The notes: generated by a model from the letters alone, not told the origin. Shown: positions 1 through 8,355, counted from the first letter of the stretch. The stretch is 33,460 bases of DNA from Nitrospirota bacterium (GCA_009773185.1 WPIF01000028.1:1-33460); one strand, 5' to 3'. Translations and numbers: made by a program.

Positions 1-24
1 TCTCCTTTTACGCGCATGTTTTTC

Positions 25-93
25 CGGTAACATGCATTATGAGTCAACGATTCCTTTTTATCCTTTACTTCGGTAACATTTATTGTGAGGCAA
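25..93. repeat. Pair of 23-bp imperfect direct repeats
   Basis: Positions 25-47 and 71-93 match at 19 of 23 bases (both begin CGGTAACAT and end CAA) and are 46 bases apart start to start. The second copy is also part of a 7-bp inverted repeat (AACATTT with AAATGTT). They sit in the otherwise gene-free first 189 bases, upstream of the operon that starts at 190. They could be tandem binding sites or the repeated end of a mobile element that lies outside the window; the sequence does not decide. Confidence 0.5.
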
Positions 94-145
94 TTCGCAA
101 ATGTTAGCCCCCTTTCATTTTTTCATGCTGCTGTACTATAATAAT

Positions 146-175
146 TTGGATTTGCTCCATTTAAGATTCTATAAG
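146..175 (+). promoter_or_regulatory. Possible sigma-70 promoter before the first operon
   Basis: TTGGAT and TATAAG are separated by 18 bases and lie just upstream of the ATG at 190. The match is moderate and the leader would be very short. No clear Shine-Dalgarno sequence precedes the ATG at 190. Confidence 0.3.
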
Positions 176-189
176 AATGTGTCATAGTT

Positions 190-603
190 ATGCTTGTTGG
201 TTATAACAATAACGTAACCTATAAGGGAAAGGTTTATCATGCCCAGACAGAGGACAGCGGATTGAAAAATCCTATCATAGTCACGCTCTTGTACTATAAA
301 GGCACTATCCTTGCTTCAAAGAAAATCAATTATTCCCACCTCCTCGGAAATAAAGACATCAAAGAAGCCGTCAGGGAGTTAATGAAGGAACAGCACAAGG
401 CAATACTGAAAGAATTGATAGCAGGGAAATATACCGGCGAGGCTGAGGCCGGTAGCCCGGAGCCTGTAGCAGGTGAGAGCAGAGCAGAAGTACAAAATGC
501 AGTAAGCGCGGGCCTTTCTGAACAAGGTTCAAAGGGCGATGCAGATAAAACACTTGATGACATTCTTCTGGACTATATAATAAAAAGGGAGAAAAGCAAA
601 TGA
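190..603 (+). CDS. Conserved-looking hypothetical protein, 137 aa
   Basis: Function not recognised. Residues 1-75 look like a small folded domain (beta-rich start with YKGKVYHAQTED, then a charged helix around residues 55-78). Residues 80-118 are rich in Ala, Glu, Gly and Ser and are probably a flexible linker. A short helix follows (TLDDILLDYIIKREKSK). It has no signal peptide or membrane segment. Its TGA overlaps the ATG of the transketolase subunit (ATGA at 600-603), so the two are probably translationally coupled. The start codon has no obvious ribosome-binding site, so the exact N-terminus is uncertain. Confidence 0.7.
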   Translation: MLVGYNNNVTYKGKVYHAQTEDSGLKNPIIVTLLYYKGTILASKKINYSHLLGNKDIKEAVRELMKEQHKAILKELIAGKYTGEAEAGSPEPVAGESRAEVQNAVSAGLSEQGSKGDADKTLDDILLDYIIKREKSK

Positions 604-1436
604 CCCAGGTTAGGGATATCGGCCGGCTTAAGAAACAGGCCAGGACAGTGCGCGCCGAGATACTGAAGATGCTTACAGAAGCTGGTTCAGGCCATACAGG
701 CGGTTCACTCTCGGCAGCTGATATTGTGACAGCGCTGTATTTTTGTAAAATGAGACACAATCCAAAAGACCCGGCATGGAAAGAAAGAGACAGGTTTGTC
801 CTATCAAAAGGCCACGCCGCTCCTCTGCTGTACACGGCGCTTGCGCTTTCCGGATATTTTGATAAGTCATTGCTTAAGACATTGCGGAAGATTGGAAGCC
901 CGTTACAGGGGCATCCATGCTCAAAACTGCTTCCCGGGGTCGAGATATCAACAGGTTCATTAGGGCAGGGGCTCTCTATTGCAAACGGGATGGCCATGGG
1001 GCTTAAGATGGACGGACTGAACTCTCGCGTCTACTGTCTCCTCGGAGACGGCGAGACACAGGAAGGACAGGTATGGGAAGCTGCAATGAGCGCCTCTCAT
1101 TACAGGCTTGATAATATATGTGCAATAATTGATAACAACGGCCTTCAGATTGACGGGCATTGCTGCGATGTAATGGCGCTTGAGCCCATCGTTGGCAAGT
1201 GGGCTGCATTTGGCTGGCATGTGATTGACATTGACGGGCATGACATGGTGGCTGTAATTAATGCACTCGATGAGGCGGAAACAGTAAAGAAAAAGCCTAC
1301 GGCAATAGTTGCAAGGACAGTTAAGGGCAAGGGAGTCTCCTTCTTCGAGGGAAAAGTCAAGTATCACGGGATAACTCCTACAAGTGATGAACTTGAAAAG
1401 GCATTGGGAGAACTAGAGGACATAGACAATGGGTGA
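600..1436 (+). CDS. tktA: Transketolase, N-terminal (thiamine diphosphate-binding) subunit
   Basis: First half of a split transketolase, which with the next gene moves two-carbon units between sugar phosphates in the non-oxidative pentose phosphate pathway. The 278 residues match the usual length of the N-terminal subunit. Visible family signatures are SGHTGGSLSAADIV near the N-terminus, the SKGHAAPLLY segment, and the thiamine diphosphate/Mg motif GDGETQEGQVWEA followed by NN (IIDNNGLQIDG). It overlaps the preceding gene by 4 bases and the C-terminal subunit gene by 8. The split form is common in anaerobic bacteria and archaea. Confidence 0.95.
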   Translation: MTQVRDIGRLKKQARTVRAEILKMLTEAGSGHTGGSLSAADIVTALYFCKMRHNPKDPAWKERDRFVLSKGHAAPLLYTALALSGYFDKSLLKTLRKIGSPLQGHPCSKLLPGVEISTGSLGQGLSIANGMAMGLKMDGLNSRVYCLLGDGETQEGQVWEAAMSASHYRLDNICAIIDNNGLQIDGHCCDVMALEPIVGKWAAFGWHVIDIDGHDMVAVINALDEAETVKKKPTAIVARTVKGKGVSFFEGKVKYHGITPTSDELEKALGELEDIDNG

Positions 1437-2388
1437 AAGAGCAGAGAGCACGGGAGGGAAAAATATAGCAACGAGAGATGCTTATGGAGAGGCGCTTCTG
1501 GAACTCGGCAAAAAAAGGAATGACGTTGTTGTTCTTGATGCCGACCTTTCAGGCTCCACAAAAACAGGGGCCTTTGCAAAGGCATTCCCCGGAAGATTTT
1601 ATAATATGGGCATTTCAGAACAGGATTTAATCGGGACAGCAGGCGGCCTTTCCCTTACAGGCAAGCTGCCGTTTGCCTCTACATTTGCAGTGTTTGAGAC
1701 AGGCAGGGCCTGGGAGCAGATAAGGCAGACCATTGCCTATTCTCACCTGAATGTAAAGCTTGTTGCAACCCACAGCGGCATTACTGTTGCCGAAGACGGC
1801 GCATCACATCAGGCCATAGAAGACATAGCGCTGATGAGGGTGTTGCCAAACATGACGGTAATAGTCCCTTCAGACGGCATTGAAACAAAGCAGGTCATTG
1901 CCGCAATAGCAGACTACTGCGGCCCTGTATATGTCCGGCTGGGCAGGTCCAAGGTGCCTGTGGTAATGCCTGAAGACTATAAATTCAGCATAGGCAAGGC
2001 ACATACATATCACACAGGGAAAGATGCAAATATAATAGCAGCAGGAATAATGGTAGATGTAGCGCTCAAGGCCATGGGAATCCTGAAAAACGAGGGAGTT
2101 GATGCCGGTGTAATAAACATGTCTACCATAAAACCGCTGGACAATGATGCAGTCCTCAGAGCTGCAAAGGCTTCAGGGCTTATTGTAACAGCAGAAGAGC
2201 ACTCCATTATAGGAGGGCTTGGGGGAGCAGTGTGTGAATTCCTTTCAGAGAATTATCCTGTGCCGGTAAAGAAAATAGGCATTAAAGATACCTTTGGATG
2301 CTCAGGGCCTTCTGATGAATTGATGAAATTATACGGTCTGACTGCTGATAATATTGTGAAGACAATAAAAGAGGCGCTGAAGAAATAA
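1429..2388 (+). CDS. tktB: Transketolase, C-terminal (pyrimidine-binding) subunit
   Basis: Second half of the split transketolase, 319 residues. It contains the pyrimidine-binding domain (ATRDAYGEALLELGKKRNDVVVLDADLSGST; GISEQDLIGTAGGLSLTGKLPFASTFAVF, which holds the catalytic Glu of SEQDL) and a C-terminal transketolase domain from about residue 190 (ITAEEHSIIGGLGGAV-type segment). The start ATG at 1429 lies within the end of the N-terminal subunit gene, so equimolar synthesis by coupled translation is likely. DXS-like proteins share this fold, but the split arrangement and length favour transketolase. Confidence 0.95.
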   Translation: MGERAESTGGKNIATRDAYGEALLELGKKRNDVVVLDADLSGSTKTGAFAKAFPGRFYNMGISEQDLIGTAGGLSLTGKLPFASTFAVFETGRAWEQIRQTIAYSHLNVKLVATHSGITVAEDGASHQAIEDIALMRVLPNMTVIVPSDGIETKQVIAAIADYCGPVYVRLGRSKVPVVMPEDYKFSIGKAHTYHTGKDANIIAAGIMVDVALKAMGILKNEGVDAGVINMSTIKPLDNDAVLRAAKASGLIVTAEEHSIIGGLGGAVCEFLSENYPVPVKKIGIKDTFGCSGPSDELMKLYGLTADNIVKTIKEALKK

Positions 2389-2390
2389 TT

Positions 2391-3053
2391 ATGATACATT
2401 TTACCAATGTCTCCAAGATTTACGAAAACCATGCAGCCCTCAGGGATATAACCTTTTCAATAGAGAAAGGGGAAATGGCTTTTATAACAGGGCCGAGCGG
2501 CGCCGGAAAATCAACCCTTCTTAAGATTATTTATCTTTCTGAAAAACCTGATGAGGGCAGCGTAACAATTGCAGAGTGGGAACTCAGCAAGCTCAAGGAG
2601 TCCAGCATCCCTTTCTTGAGAAGGAATATAGGCGTGGTATTTCAGGACTTCAGGCTTCTGGACAACAGGAATGTATTCGATAATATTGCCATGGCGCTGA
2701 GGATAAGAGGGATGACGGAGTACGAGGTAAAGGAAAGGGTCATGGAGGTCTTGAAGACAGTTAACCTCAGGCATAAGGCTGATAGTTTCCCGAAGACACT
2801 CTCAGGCGGGGAACAGCAGAGGGTTGTTATTGCTCGTGCAATAGTCGGGGAGCCGACAGTGCTCCTTGCCGATGAACCTACAGGGAACCTTGACGCTGAC
2901 ACTGCAGCCGGAATTACAAGGATGTTCAAGGAGATAAATGCAAAAGGCACAACAGTGCTTGTTGCTACACACAACAAGGAACTTTTCAGAAATACCGGCA
3001 GGAGGGTGCTCAAAATTGACAACGGGACCATTGTAGGCGAGGAGATGGGCTGA
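2391..3053 (+). CDS. ftsE: Cell division ATP-binding protein FtsE
   Basis: ATPase of the FtsEX complex. FtsEX does not transport a substrate; it activates periplasmic or extracellular peptidoglycan hydrolases at the division site. In 220 residues it shows Walker A GPSGAGKST (about residue 35), the ABC signature LSGGEQQR, Walker B VLLADEPTGNLD and the H-loop VATHNKEL. The start has the usual FtsE form (MIHFTNVSKIYENHAALRDI). Its TGA overlaps the ATG of ftsX by one base, and an EnvC-like gene follows, which is the expected functional context. Confidence 0.96.
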   Translation: MIHFTNVSKIYENHAALRDITFSIEKGEMAFITGPSGAGKSTLLKIIYLSEKPDEGSVTIAEWELSKLKESSIPFLRRNIGVVFQDFRLLDNRNVFDNIAMALRIRGMTEYEVKERVMEVLKTVNLRHKADSFPKTLSGGEQQRVVIARAIVGEPTVLLADEPTGNLDADTAAGITRMFKEINAKGTTVLVATHNKELFRNTGRRVLKIDNGTIVGEEMG

Positions 3054-3931
3054 TGTATATATTATATTCTCTCAGGCTTGCTATTCAAAGCGTATGGCAT
3101 GAAAAGTGGATAAACCTCCTCTCGGTGCTGACGATAGCAGCAGGCCTGTTCATGATCACCCTTACATTTTTTTCTGTTTATAACATGGATCTGGCAACAA
3201 AAAAACTTCCGGAGAAGTTTTCCATGATGCTCTACCTTAACAATGACCTGTCAGAGCAGGAGGTAGGGAACATAATGTCAACACTGAAAAAAAATATCGC
3301 TGTTGAGCGGGCAAGATATATCTCGAAAGACAAGGCGCTGGAAGAACTGAAGGGAGTTCTGAAGAATGCAGACTATGTGCTTGAAGGCATAAACGAAAAC
3401 CCTCTTCCTGCATCCATAGAGGTAAAGCTGAGGCAGGAATCCGTCAGTATCTCAAAGGTAAAAAAGCTTGCCGCAGATATCAGGAAGATTAAAGGCATTG
3501 AAGAAGTAGAATATGGCGAGCAATTTCTGAACTCTATCCATTCCATAAAGGCAGGCGCGCAGACACTCGGATTGCTCATGATAAGCGTAATGTCCACGGG
3601 TGTTATATTTGTATGTTACAGCACCGTAAAGATCATGTTTTACCGCAGGAAGGAAGAGATAGAGACCTTTAAACTCCTTGGAGCAACGAGAGGATTTATA
3701 AGGGCTCCTTTTGTTATAGAGGGCGGCATCCTTGGTATTGGCGGCGGTGTGGTGAGCCTTATCGGCACAATGGCCTTATACTATACCCTGTTTTATAAAC
3801 TGGCCCTTACTATGCCTATCTTCAAGATTATCGTGTTCCCATCCGAGGTATTTATTGCGCTTCCTTTTGTGGGCCTGGCGCTGGGCGTCAGCGGCGCCGT
3901 AATAGCATTGGGCAGGATAAGGTTTTCCTGA
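3053..3931 (+). CDS. ftsX: Cell division membrane protein FtsX
   Basis: Membrane partner of FtsE, 292 residues. One N-terminal membrane helix (about 20-44) is followed by an extracytoplasmic domain of about 125 residues. Three more helices follow (about 173-197, 222-250 and 265-287), the standard four-helix FtsX layout. The stretch FYRRKEEIETFKLLGATRGFIRAPFVIEGGILG is the typical cytoplasmic coupling and membrane region of the family. The extracytoplasmic domain is where FtsX is known to recruit EnvC-type activators; such a gene starts 4 bases downstream. Confidence 0.95.
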   Translation: MYILYSLRLAIQSVWHEKWINLLSVLTIAAGLFMITLTFFSVYNMDLATKKLPEKFSMMLYLNNDLSEQEVGNIMSTLKKNIAVERARYISKDKALEELKGVLKNADYVLEGINENPLPASIEVKLRQESVSISKVKKLAADIRKIKGIEEVEYGEQFLNSIHSIKAGAQTLGLLMISVMSTGVIFVCYSTVKIMFYRRKEEIETFKLLGATRGFIRAPFVIEGGILGIGGGVVSLIGTMALYYTLFYKLALTMPIFKIIVFPSEVFIALPFVGLALGVSGAVIALGRIRFS

Positions 3932-3934
3932 GAA

Positions 3935-4020
3935 GATGCACGATACACGATACACGATGCACGATACACGAAAAAGACAATCTCTCCATTTTGTATCCTG
4001 CATCTTGTATCTTGCATCAA
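3935..4020. repeat. Heptamer-repeat inverted element (GATRCAN type) forming the start of the EnvC-like gene
   Basis: Five consecutive 7-base units at 3935-3969 (types GATGCAC and GATACAC) face four units on the opposite strand at 3993-4020 (read there as types TTGATGC, AAGATAC, AAGATGC and AGGATAC). About 23 bases lie between the arms. Both arms fit GATRCAN and can pair imperfectly. The ATG of the downstream gene (3936) lies inside the first unit, and the second arm encodes the core of its signal peptide. The same unit recurs at 6502-6578 and 16383-16456. Confidence 0.85.
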
Positions 4021-5120
4021 TTTTTATATTAAATGGCACTGCCTTTTCTGCTGAAACCCCCAAGGAAGAATACAAGAAGCTTCAAAAAGAGATTGATACG
4101 CACAAGGAAAAAATTGAGAAGACAAAAAGGGCGGAACATTCAATACTTGAAGAGCTTGACAGGACCAATAAAGACCTCAATCATGTGCAGTCAGAACTGA
4201 GAAAATACAGGGCTAAGCTCAGGATTACAGAAAATGAGATACACAAGGTTGAGGCAGAGATAGAGGCAAATAAGGCCAGGCTTGCAAAACAGGCCGAGTG
4301 GCTGAAGAGGAAACTGCGCATTATGCAGAGGCATGGATATTCAGGCGACATAATACTCCTGCTCTCGACCTCTGACGACATATCGCAGCTCATGAGGAGA
4401 TGGCGGTATATAAAAGAGATAACCTTCTATGACCATAAGATGCTGGAGGGGTACAAACAGACTATAGATAATCTTGATAAACAGGAGAACCGTTTAAAAT
4501 CGCTGCGAGCTGAACTTAAGGCGAATGAAGAAGACATAGAAGTGAACGAGGCATCTATTCTGGAGAAGAAAAAGGGCAAAGAGATACTCCTTTCTTCTGT
4601 CAGGAAAGAAAAATCCTCTTATGAAAAAATGCTGAAAGAACTGAGGGAGGCATCCAGCAGGCTCCTCGAGATAATAAGGCACGCGGAAGAAACAGAGGCT
4701 TATGCTGCCAAAGGTTTTCACAACCTGAAGGGAAGGCTCCTGTGGCCTGTTCACGGCAAGGTCACAATCCCGTACGGAGCCCAAAAGGACCCCCAGTTTA
4801 ATACCCCTGTGTTCAAAAACGGCATTCACATAAAGGCAGAAGGCGATTCTAACGCAAAGGCGGTTTACAGCGGCAAGGTGGTATTTGCAGAATGGTTTAA
4901 AGGCTATGGCCAGCTTGTCATAATAAGCCATGGAGAGGGGTACCATACCCTTTATGCAAATTTAGCAGAGATTTTTTATAAGGTTGGAGATATAATAAAA
5001 GAACAGCAGGTAATTGGAAGGGTGGGGGAGTCAGGGACCCTGAATTCTTCAGGGCTGTACTTTGAGATAAGGTATAAAGGCAAACCGCTTGATCCGGCAC
5101 AGTGGCTGAAAAAAAGATAA
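3936..5120 (+). CDS. envC: EnvC-like murein hydrolase activator (coiled coil plus degenerate LytM/M23 domain)
   Basis: Probable periplasmic activator of peptidoglycan amidases, recruited by FtsX. In 394 residues the order is: signal peptide (hydrophobic core about residues 18-36, cleavage probably after TAFSA), a long coiled coil (about 42-265) and a C-terminal LytM/M23 domain (about 275-392). The M23 zinc motifs are degraded. NGIHIKA stands where active enzymes have HxGxD, and SGLYFEIR stands where they have HxHFE. This matches the known catalytically dead EnvC and argues for an activator rather than an endopeptidase. The start codon and much of the signal peptide derive from the heptamer element at 3935-4020. 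No alternative ATG gives an intact signal peptide. It directly follows ftsX. Confidence 0.88.
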   Translation: MHDTRYTMHDTRKRQSLHFVSCILYLASIFILNGTAFSAETPKEEYKKLQKEIDTHKEKIEKTKRAEHSILEELDRTNKDLNHVQSELRKYRAKLRITENEIHKVEAEIEANKARLAKQAEWLKRKLRIMQRHGYSGDIILLLSTSDDISQLMRRWRYIKEITFYDHKMLEGYKQTIDNLDKQENRLKSLRAELKANEEDIEVNEASILEKKKGKEILLSSVRKEKSSYEKMLKELREASSRLLEIIRHAEETEAYAAKGFHNLKGRLLWPVHGKVTIPYGAQKDPQFNTPVFKNGIHIKAEGDSNAKAVYSGKVVFAEWFKGYGQLVIISHGEGYHTLYANLAEIFYKVGDIIKEQQVIGRVGESGTLNSSGLYFEIRYKGKPLDPAQWLKKR

Positions 5121-5168
5121 CCTCTTGGCAGTTAAGAGGGGCAGATAGATTTGGAGGGTAAGAAGATA

Positions 5169-6494
5169 ATGAAAAAGAAAAAACTTATTTTGATAATAGC
5201 GCTTATATTGGCTACTGCAATAAGCGGTATTCTCATAGGCCGGTTATCCGTTGGCATTGTGAGCGCAGAAGGCGAAGGCTATGAGGACCTTAAGATATTC
5301 ACAGAGGTGCTTTCTATTGTCAAAAGAAACTATGTTGAAGACGTGAAGATAAAAGATATGGTCTACGGAGCGATAAAAGGCATGCTCAATTCACTGGACC
5401 CTCACTCGGGTTTTATGCCGCCGGAGGCCTATAAGGAAATGCAGGTTGATACAAAAGGTGAATTTGGCGGGCTTGGCATACAAATAGGCATAAAGGATGC
5501 AACCCTTACAGTGATAGCTCCTATTGAGGACACGCCGGCCTTCAATGCAGGAATAAAGGCAGGCGACAAGATAATAAAGATTAGCAGCGAGTTTACAAAA
5601 GATATGAGCCTGCATGATGCAGTCAGCAAGATGCGCGGGCCCAAGGGGACATCTGTGGTAATTACAATCATGCGCGAAGGCTGGAAAGAGACCAGGGATT
5701 TCACAATTGTAAGGGATATAATAAAAGTAAAAAGCGTGAAGGCTAAAGTCATAGAAGGCAATATCGGTTATGTGAAGCTTAGTCAGTTCCAGGAGCGTAC
5801 CTCTTCTGACCTTGCAGCTTCACTGGCTGATATCACCAGGGAACCGGTGACTTCTCTTATTCTGGACCTGAGGAATAACCCGGGAGGGCTCCTGAACAGC
5901 GCTGTTGAGGTTTCAGGTCAATTCCTGCCGTCCGGAAAGGTTGTTGTTTTCATAAAAGGAAGGTCAGGAGAAAAAACAGAGTACCGTACTGAAAGTGAAG
6001 GGACTGCTGAAGCCGGAGGAGAAAAAACAAAACTTAAGACTATGCCCATGATCGTGCTGGTAAATCAGGGCAGTGCAAGCGCCTCAGAGATTGTTGCAGG
6101 CGCGCTTAAGGACTGGAACAGGGCTGTGGTGCTTGGAGTGCAGACCTTTGGGAAAGGCTCTGTCCAGAGCGTAATCCCTCTCAGTGATGGCTCAGGGCTC
6201 AGGCTCACAACTGCACGTTACTATACCCCAAAAGGGATTTCCATTCAGTCAACAGGCATAACGCCTGATATCGTCGTAAAGCTGGAACAAAAAGGCGATG
6301 CCAAGGAACATCCTGTCATAAGAGAAAAAGACCTTGAAAGGCATCTGAGGAATGATCAGTCCGATGAAAAGACAAAAGAACCAGAGGAGATGGCGCCTGT
6401 AGAAGTTGGTGAAAAAGACGATGTTCAGCTTCAAAGGGCAATAGACCTCCTTAAGTCATGGAAGGTATTTAAAGAACTGCCAAAGGCATCGTAA
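5169..6494 (+). CDS. ctpA: S41 family C-terminal processing protease
   Basis: Secreted or membrane-anchored PDZ serine protease that trims or degrades periplasmic proteins; in several bacteria such proteases adjust the level of cell-wall hydrolases. I chose ATG 5169, with GGAGGG at 5153-5158 ten bases upstream; a TTG at 5151 would add six residues. An N-terminal hydrophobic segment (about 6-26) is followed by the N-terminal helical domain, a PDZ domain (about 85-165, with GGLGIQIG) and the protease core. The Ser-Lys dyad is visible: Ser304 in GSASASEIVAG and Lys329 in TFGKGSVQ, 25 residues apart as in the family. The position after ftsEX and envC suggests a role in cell-wall remodelling. Confidence 0.93.
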   Translation: MKKKKLILIIALILATAISGILIGRLSVGIVSAEGEGYEDLKIFTEVLSIVKRNYVEDVKIKDMVYGAIKGMLNSLDPHSGFMPPEAYKEMQVDTKGEFGGLGIQIGIKDATLTVIAPIEDTPAFNAGIKAGDKIIKISSEFTKDMSLHDAVSKMRGPKGTSVVITIMREGWKETRDFTIVRDIIKVKSVKAKVIEGNIGYVKLSQFQERTSSDLAASLADITREPVTSLILDLRNNPGGLLNSAVEVSGQFLPSGKVVVFIKGRSGEKTEYRTESEGTAEAGGEKTKLKTMPMIVLVNQGSASASEIVAGALKDWNRAVVLGVQTFGKGSVQSVIPLSDGSGLRLTTARYYTPKGISIQSTGITPDIVVKLEQKGDAKEHPVIREKDLERHLRNDQSDEKTKEPEEMAPVEVGEKDDVQLQRAIDLLKSWKVFKELPKAS

Positions 6495-6501
6495 AAAAGG
6501 T

Positions 6502-6578
6502 GCATGATTCATGATGCAAGATGCAAGTTAACTGCAAGCTGTATCATCTTGAATCGTGCATCATGTATCTTGTATCCT
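6502..6578. repeat. Heptamer-repeat inverted element (GATRCAN type) between ctpA and the exonuclease gene
   Basis: The left arm has units of types GATTCAT and GATGCAA (6506-6526). The right arm, read on the opposite strand, has GATACAA, GATACAT, GATGCAC and GATTCAA (about 6541-6578). It fills almost the whole gap between the ctpA stop (6494) and the next start (6586). It keeps an open frame that would add MHHVSCILKK to the exonuclease if a GTG at 6556 were used. Confidence 0.85.
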
Positions 6579-6585
6579 TAAGAAA

Positions 6586-7254
6586 ATGTCCAGAATTATT
6601 TTTGATATAGAGACTGCCGGCAAGGACTTTGACTCCCTTGATAAGGGTACCCAGGAGTACCTGCTGAAGTGGGCCGAATCAGAAGAAGATGTTAAAGACG
6701 TAAAAGAAAGCCTGTCTCTTTATCCCCTGACCGGTGAGATAATTACCATCGGCATGCTTAATCCTGAAACAGATAAAGGCGCAGTATATTTTCAGGCGCC
6801 CCAAACACCGATTGCCCCTTTTGAAGAAAACGGGATAAGGTTTGAAACAGGTTCTGAAAAAGATATACTTGAAAAATTCTGGAGTACAGTAAAGAGTTAT
6901 AAAGAGATAGTAACATTTAATGGAAGGGGTTTTGACTGCCCATTTATACTGGTCCGCTCCGCAGTGCATAAGATAAAACCTACAAAAGACCTTATGCCCA
7001 ACAGATATAACGGCTCCCATATAGACCTGCTCGACCAGCTTACTTTTTACGGAGCATCAAGGCGCAGATTCAGCCTTGATATGTGGTGCAAGACCTTCGG
7101 CATAAAAAGCCCCAAGGAAGGTGGCATAACAGGATATGACATTAAAGACCTGTTTGCAAACAAGAGGTATACTGATATCGCAAGGTACTGTTTCGGGGAT
7201 ATCAGGGCGACAAAAGAGCTTTTTCACTATTGGGAAAACTACATAAAGTTCTAA
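6586..7254 (+). CDS. Predicted 3'-5' exonuclease (DnaQ-like, PolB-type exonuclease domain)
   Basis: RNase H-fold exonuclease of the family related to the proofreading domain of B-family DNA polymerases. It has the first acidic motif FDIETAG (Exo I, residues about 5-11), the Exo II region ETFNGRGFDCPF-like (ivTFNGRGFDCPF, about residue 110) and an Exo III-like tail (ARYCFGDIRATKELFHYW), consistent with a DEDD nuclease. There is no polymerase domain. ATG 6586 starts the conserved fold directly. Upstream GTG 6556 lies in repeat DNA and is unlikely. The substrate cannot be read from the sequence; repair or replication is a guess. Confidence 0.85.
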   Translation: MSRIIFDIETAGKDFDSLDKGTQEYLLKWAESEEDVKDVKESLSLYPLTGEIITIGMLNPETDKGAVYFQAPQTPIAPFEENGIRFETGSEKDILEKFWSTVKSYKEIVTFNGRGFDCPFILVRSAVHKIKPTKDLMPNRYNGSHIDLLDQLTFYGASRRRFSLDMWCKTFGIKSPKEGGITGYDIKDLFANKRYTDIARYCFGDIRATKELFHYWENYIKF

Positions 7255-7350
7255 TAATCTCCTCGGTTTTTTCATTTATAAGCTGTATCCTGCTTATTTT
7301 ACTCCCCCTCCCATTTGAAACAACTCCCGATAATAAGTTATCATTTTTAG

Positions 7351-8355
7351 ATGCTGATAAAACCATTTTCAACAACAGGAATCGGAAGCCTTCCATATAC
7401 AGACCCTGGAGAGGCATGCAGGAATGTGCTCGAGACATTTGACATACCTTTCTGGCCTCAATTGCCCAGGTTGTCTTTCAGGGAATGGATGATACCGCAG
7501 TATTCAGAAGGCATGCCTTATGTGAAGATTGACCCTAAAAAAGAAACGATATGCATAGACAGAAGCAAAAGCGATGAGCTCGAAAGGTTTTATGAAAGCT
7601 ATGAAGACAACAGCAGGATTGCAATCTCAGAGGATTATGCAAAAGGGCTGCATACATTTTTGAGGATAGTCAAACAAAGGTTCAAATTTCTGAAAGGGCA
7701 TATAACAGGCCCGCTGACCTTTACGCTCGGGCTCAAGGATACAGAGGGGAGGCTTGTTTATTTTGATGAGGAATTAAGGGAGATAGCCCTCATGCTTCTT
7801 AAGGCAAAGATAAGATGGCAGATTGATGTGCTGAAGCAATTTGCAGATGAGGTGATAATTTTCATTGATGAACCGATACTCTCTGCATTAGGGAGTTCTG
7901 CATACCTTGGAGTAAACCCGGGCGAGGCCATGAGGCTGATTGAAGAGACCGCAAATACAGTGAAAGAGGCCGGAGGCATCTCAGGCATACACTGCTGCGG
8001 AAATGCCGACTGGCCGTCTGTGCTCAAAAGCAGCGTAGATATCCTGAACTTCGATGCCTATGGCTATTTTGATGCCTTGTCAATATATCACAGCGAGGTC
8101 AGGGGATTTCTTGAAAAAGGCGGATATCTTGCATGGGGGATTGTGCCTACAACAGATGCAATAAAAGATGAATCATTCTATTCGATAAAAAAGCGCTTTA
8201 GCTACGGGATTGAAAAACTGTCGAAATCAATCCCGTCAGACCTTATACTCTCCAGGATGATACTTACACCTTCATGCGGCACAGGCTCAAGGAGCATCGA
8301 GGAGACAGAGAAAATATTCCAGCTGCTTATCCGCATGGAAGAAGCATTTGCATGA
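7351..8355 (+). CDS. MetE-core-like methyltransferase (cobalamin-independent methionine synthase catalytic domain only)
   Basis: A 334-residue protein equal to the C-terminal catalytic barrel of MetE, without the N-terminal half. It begins with the family hallmark FSTTGIGSLPYTDP. Likely zinc ligands are His214 and Cys216 (GIHCCGNADW) and Cys309 (TPSCGTGS), matching the HxC and late Cys of MetE; the third ligand (Glu in MetE) is not clear. Such short core proteins are known to make methionine from homocysteine with methyl donors other than methyl-folate, for example corrinoid proteins. The exact donor here is unknown. The stop overlaps the tmk start (ATGA). Uroporphyrinogen decarboxylase-like methyltransferases share the fold, but the HxC...C pattern favours the MetE side. 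Confidence 0.8.
   Translation: MLIKPFSTTGIGSLPYTDPGEACRNVLETFDIPFWPQLPRLSFREWMIPQYSEGMPYVKIDPKKETICIDRSKSDELERFYESYEDNSRIAISEDYAKGLHTFLRIVKQRFKFLKGHITGPLTFTLGLKDTEGRLVYFDEELREIALMLLKAKIRWQIDVLKQFADEVIIFIDEPILSALGSSAYLGVNPGEAMRLIEETANTVKEAGGISGIHCCGNADWPSVLKSSVDILNFDAYGYFDALSIYHSEVRGFLEKGGYLAWGIVPTTDAIKDESFYSIKKRFSYGIEKLSKSIPSDLILSRMILTPSCGTGSRSIEETEKIFQLLIRMEEAFA

Noticed and set aside
371-997. Long minus-strand open frame opposite the first two genes
   Set aside because: It is a shadow of the hypothetical and transketolase genes, with no domain pattern or ribosome-binding site.
3935-4020. Repeated units as a possible CRISPR array
   Set aside because: The units are 7 bases, contiguous and without spacers, and no cas gene is in the window.
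6556-6585. GTG start extending the exonuclease by ten residues
   Set aside because: The added residues are encoded by the heptamer element and the conserved fold begins right after ATG 6586.
7230-7442. Short open frame between the exonuclease and the MetE-core gene
   Set aside because: It overlaps both in a different frame and shows no recognisable pattern.
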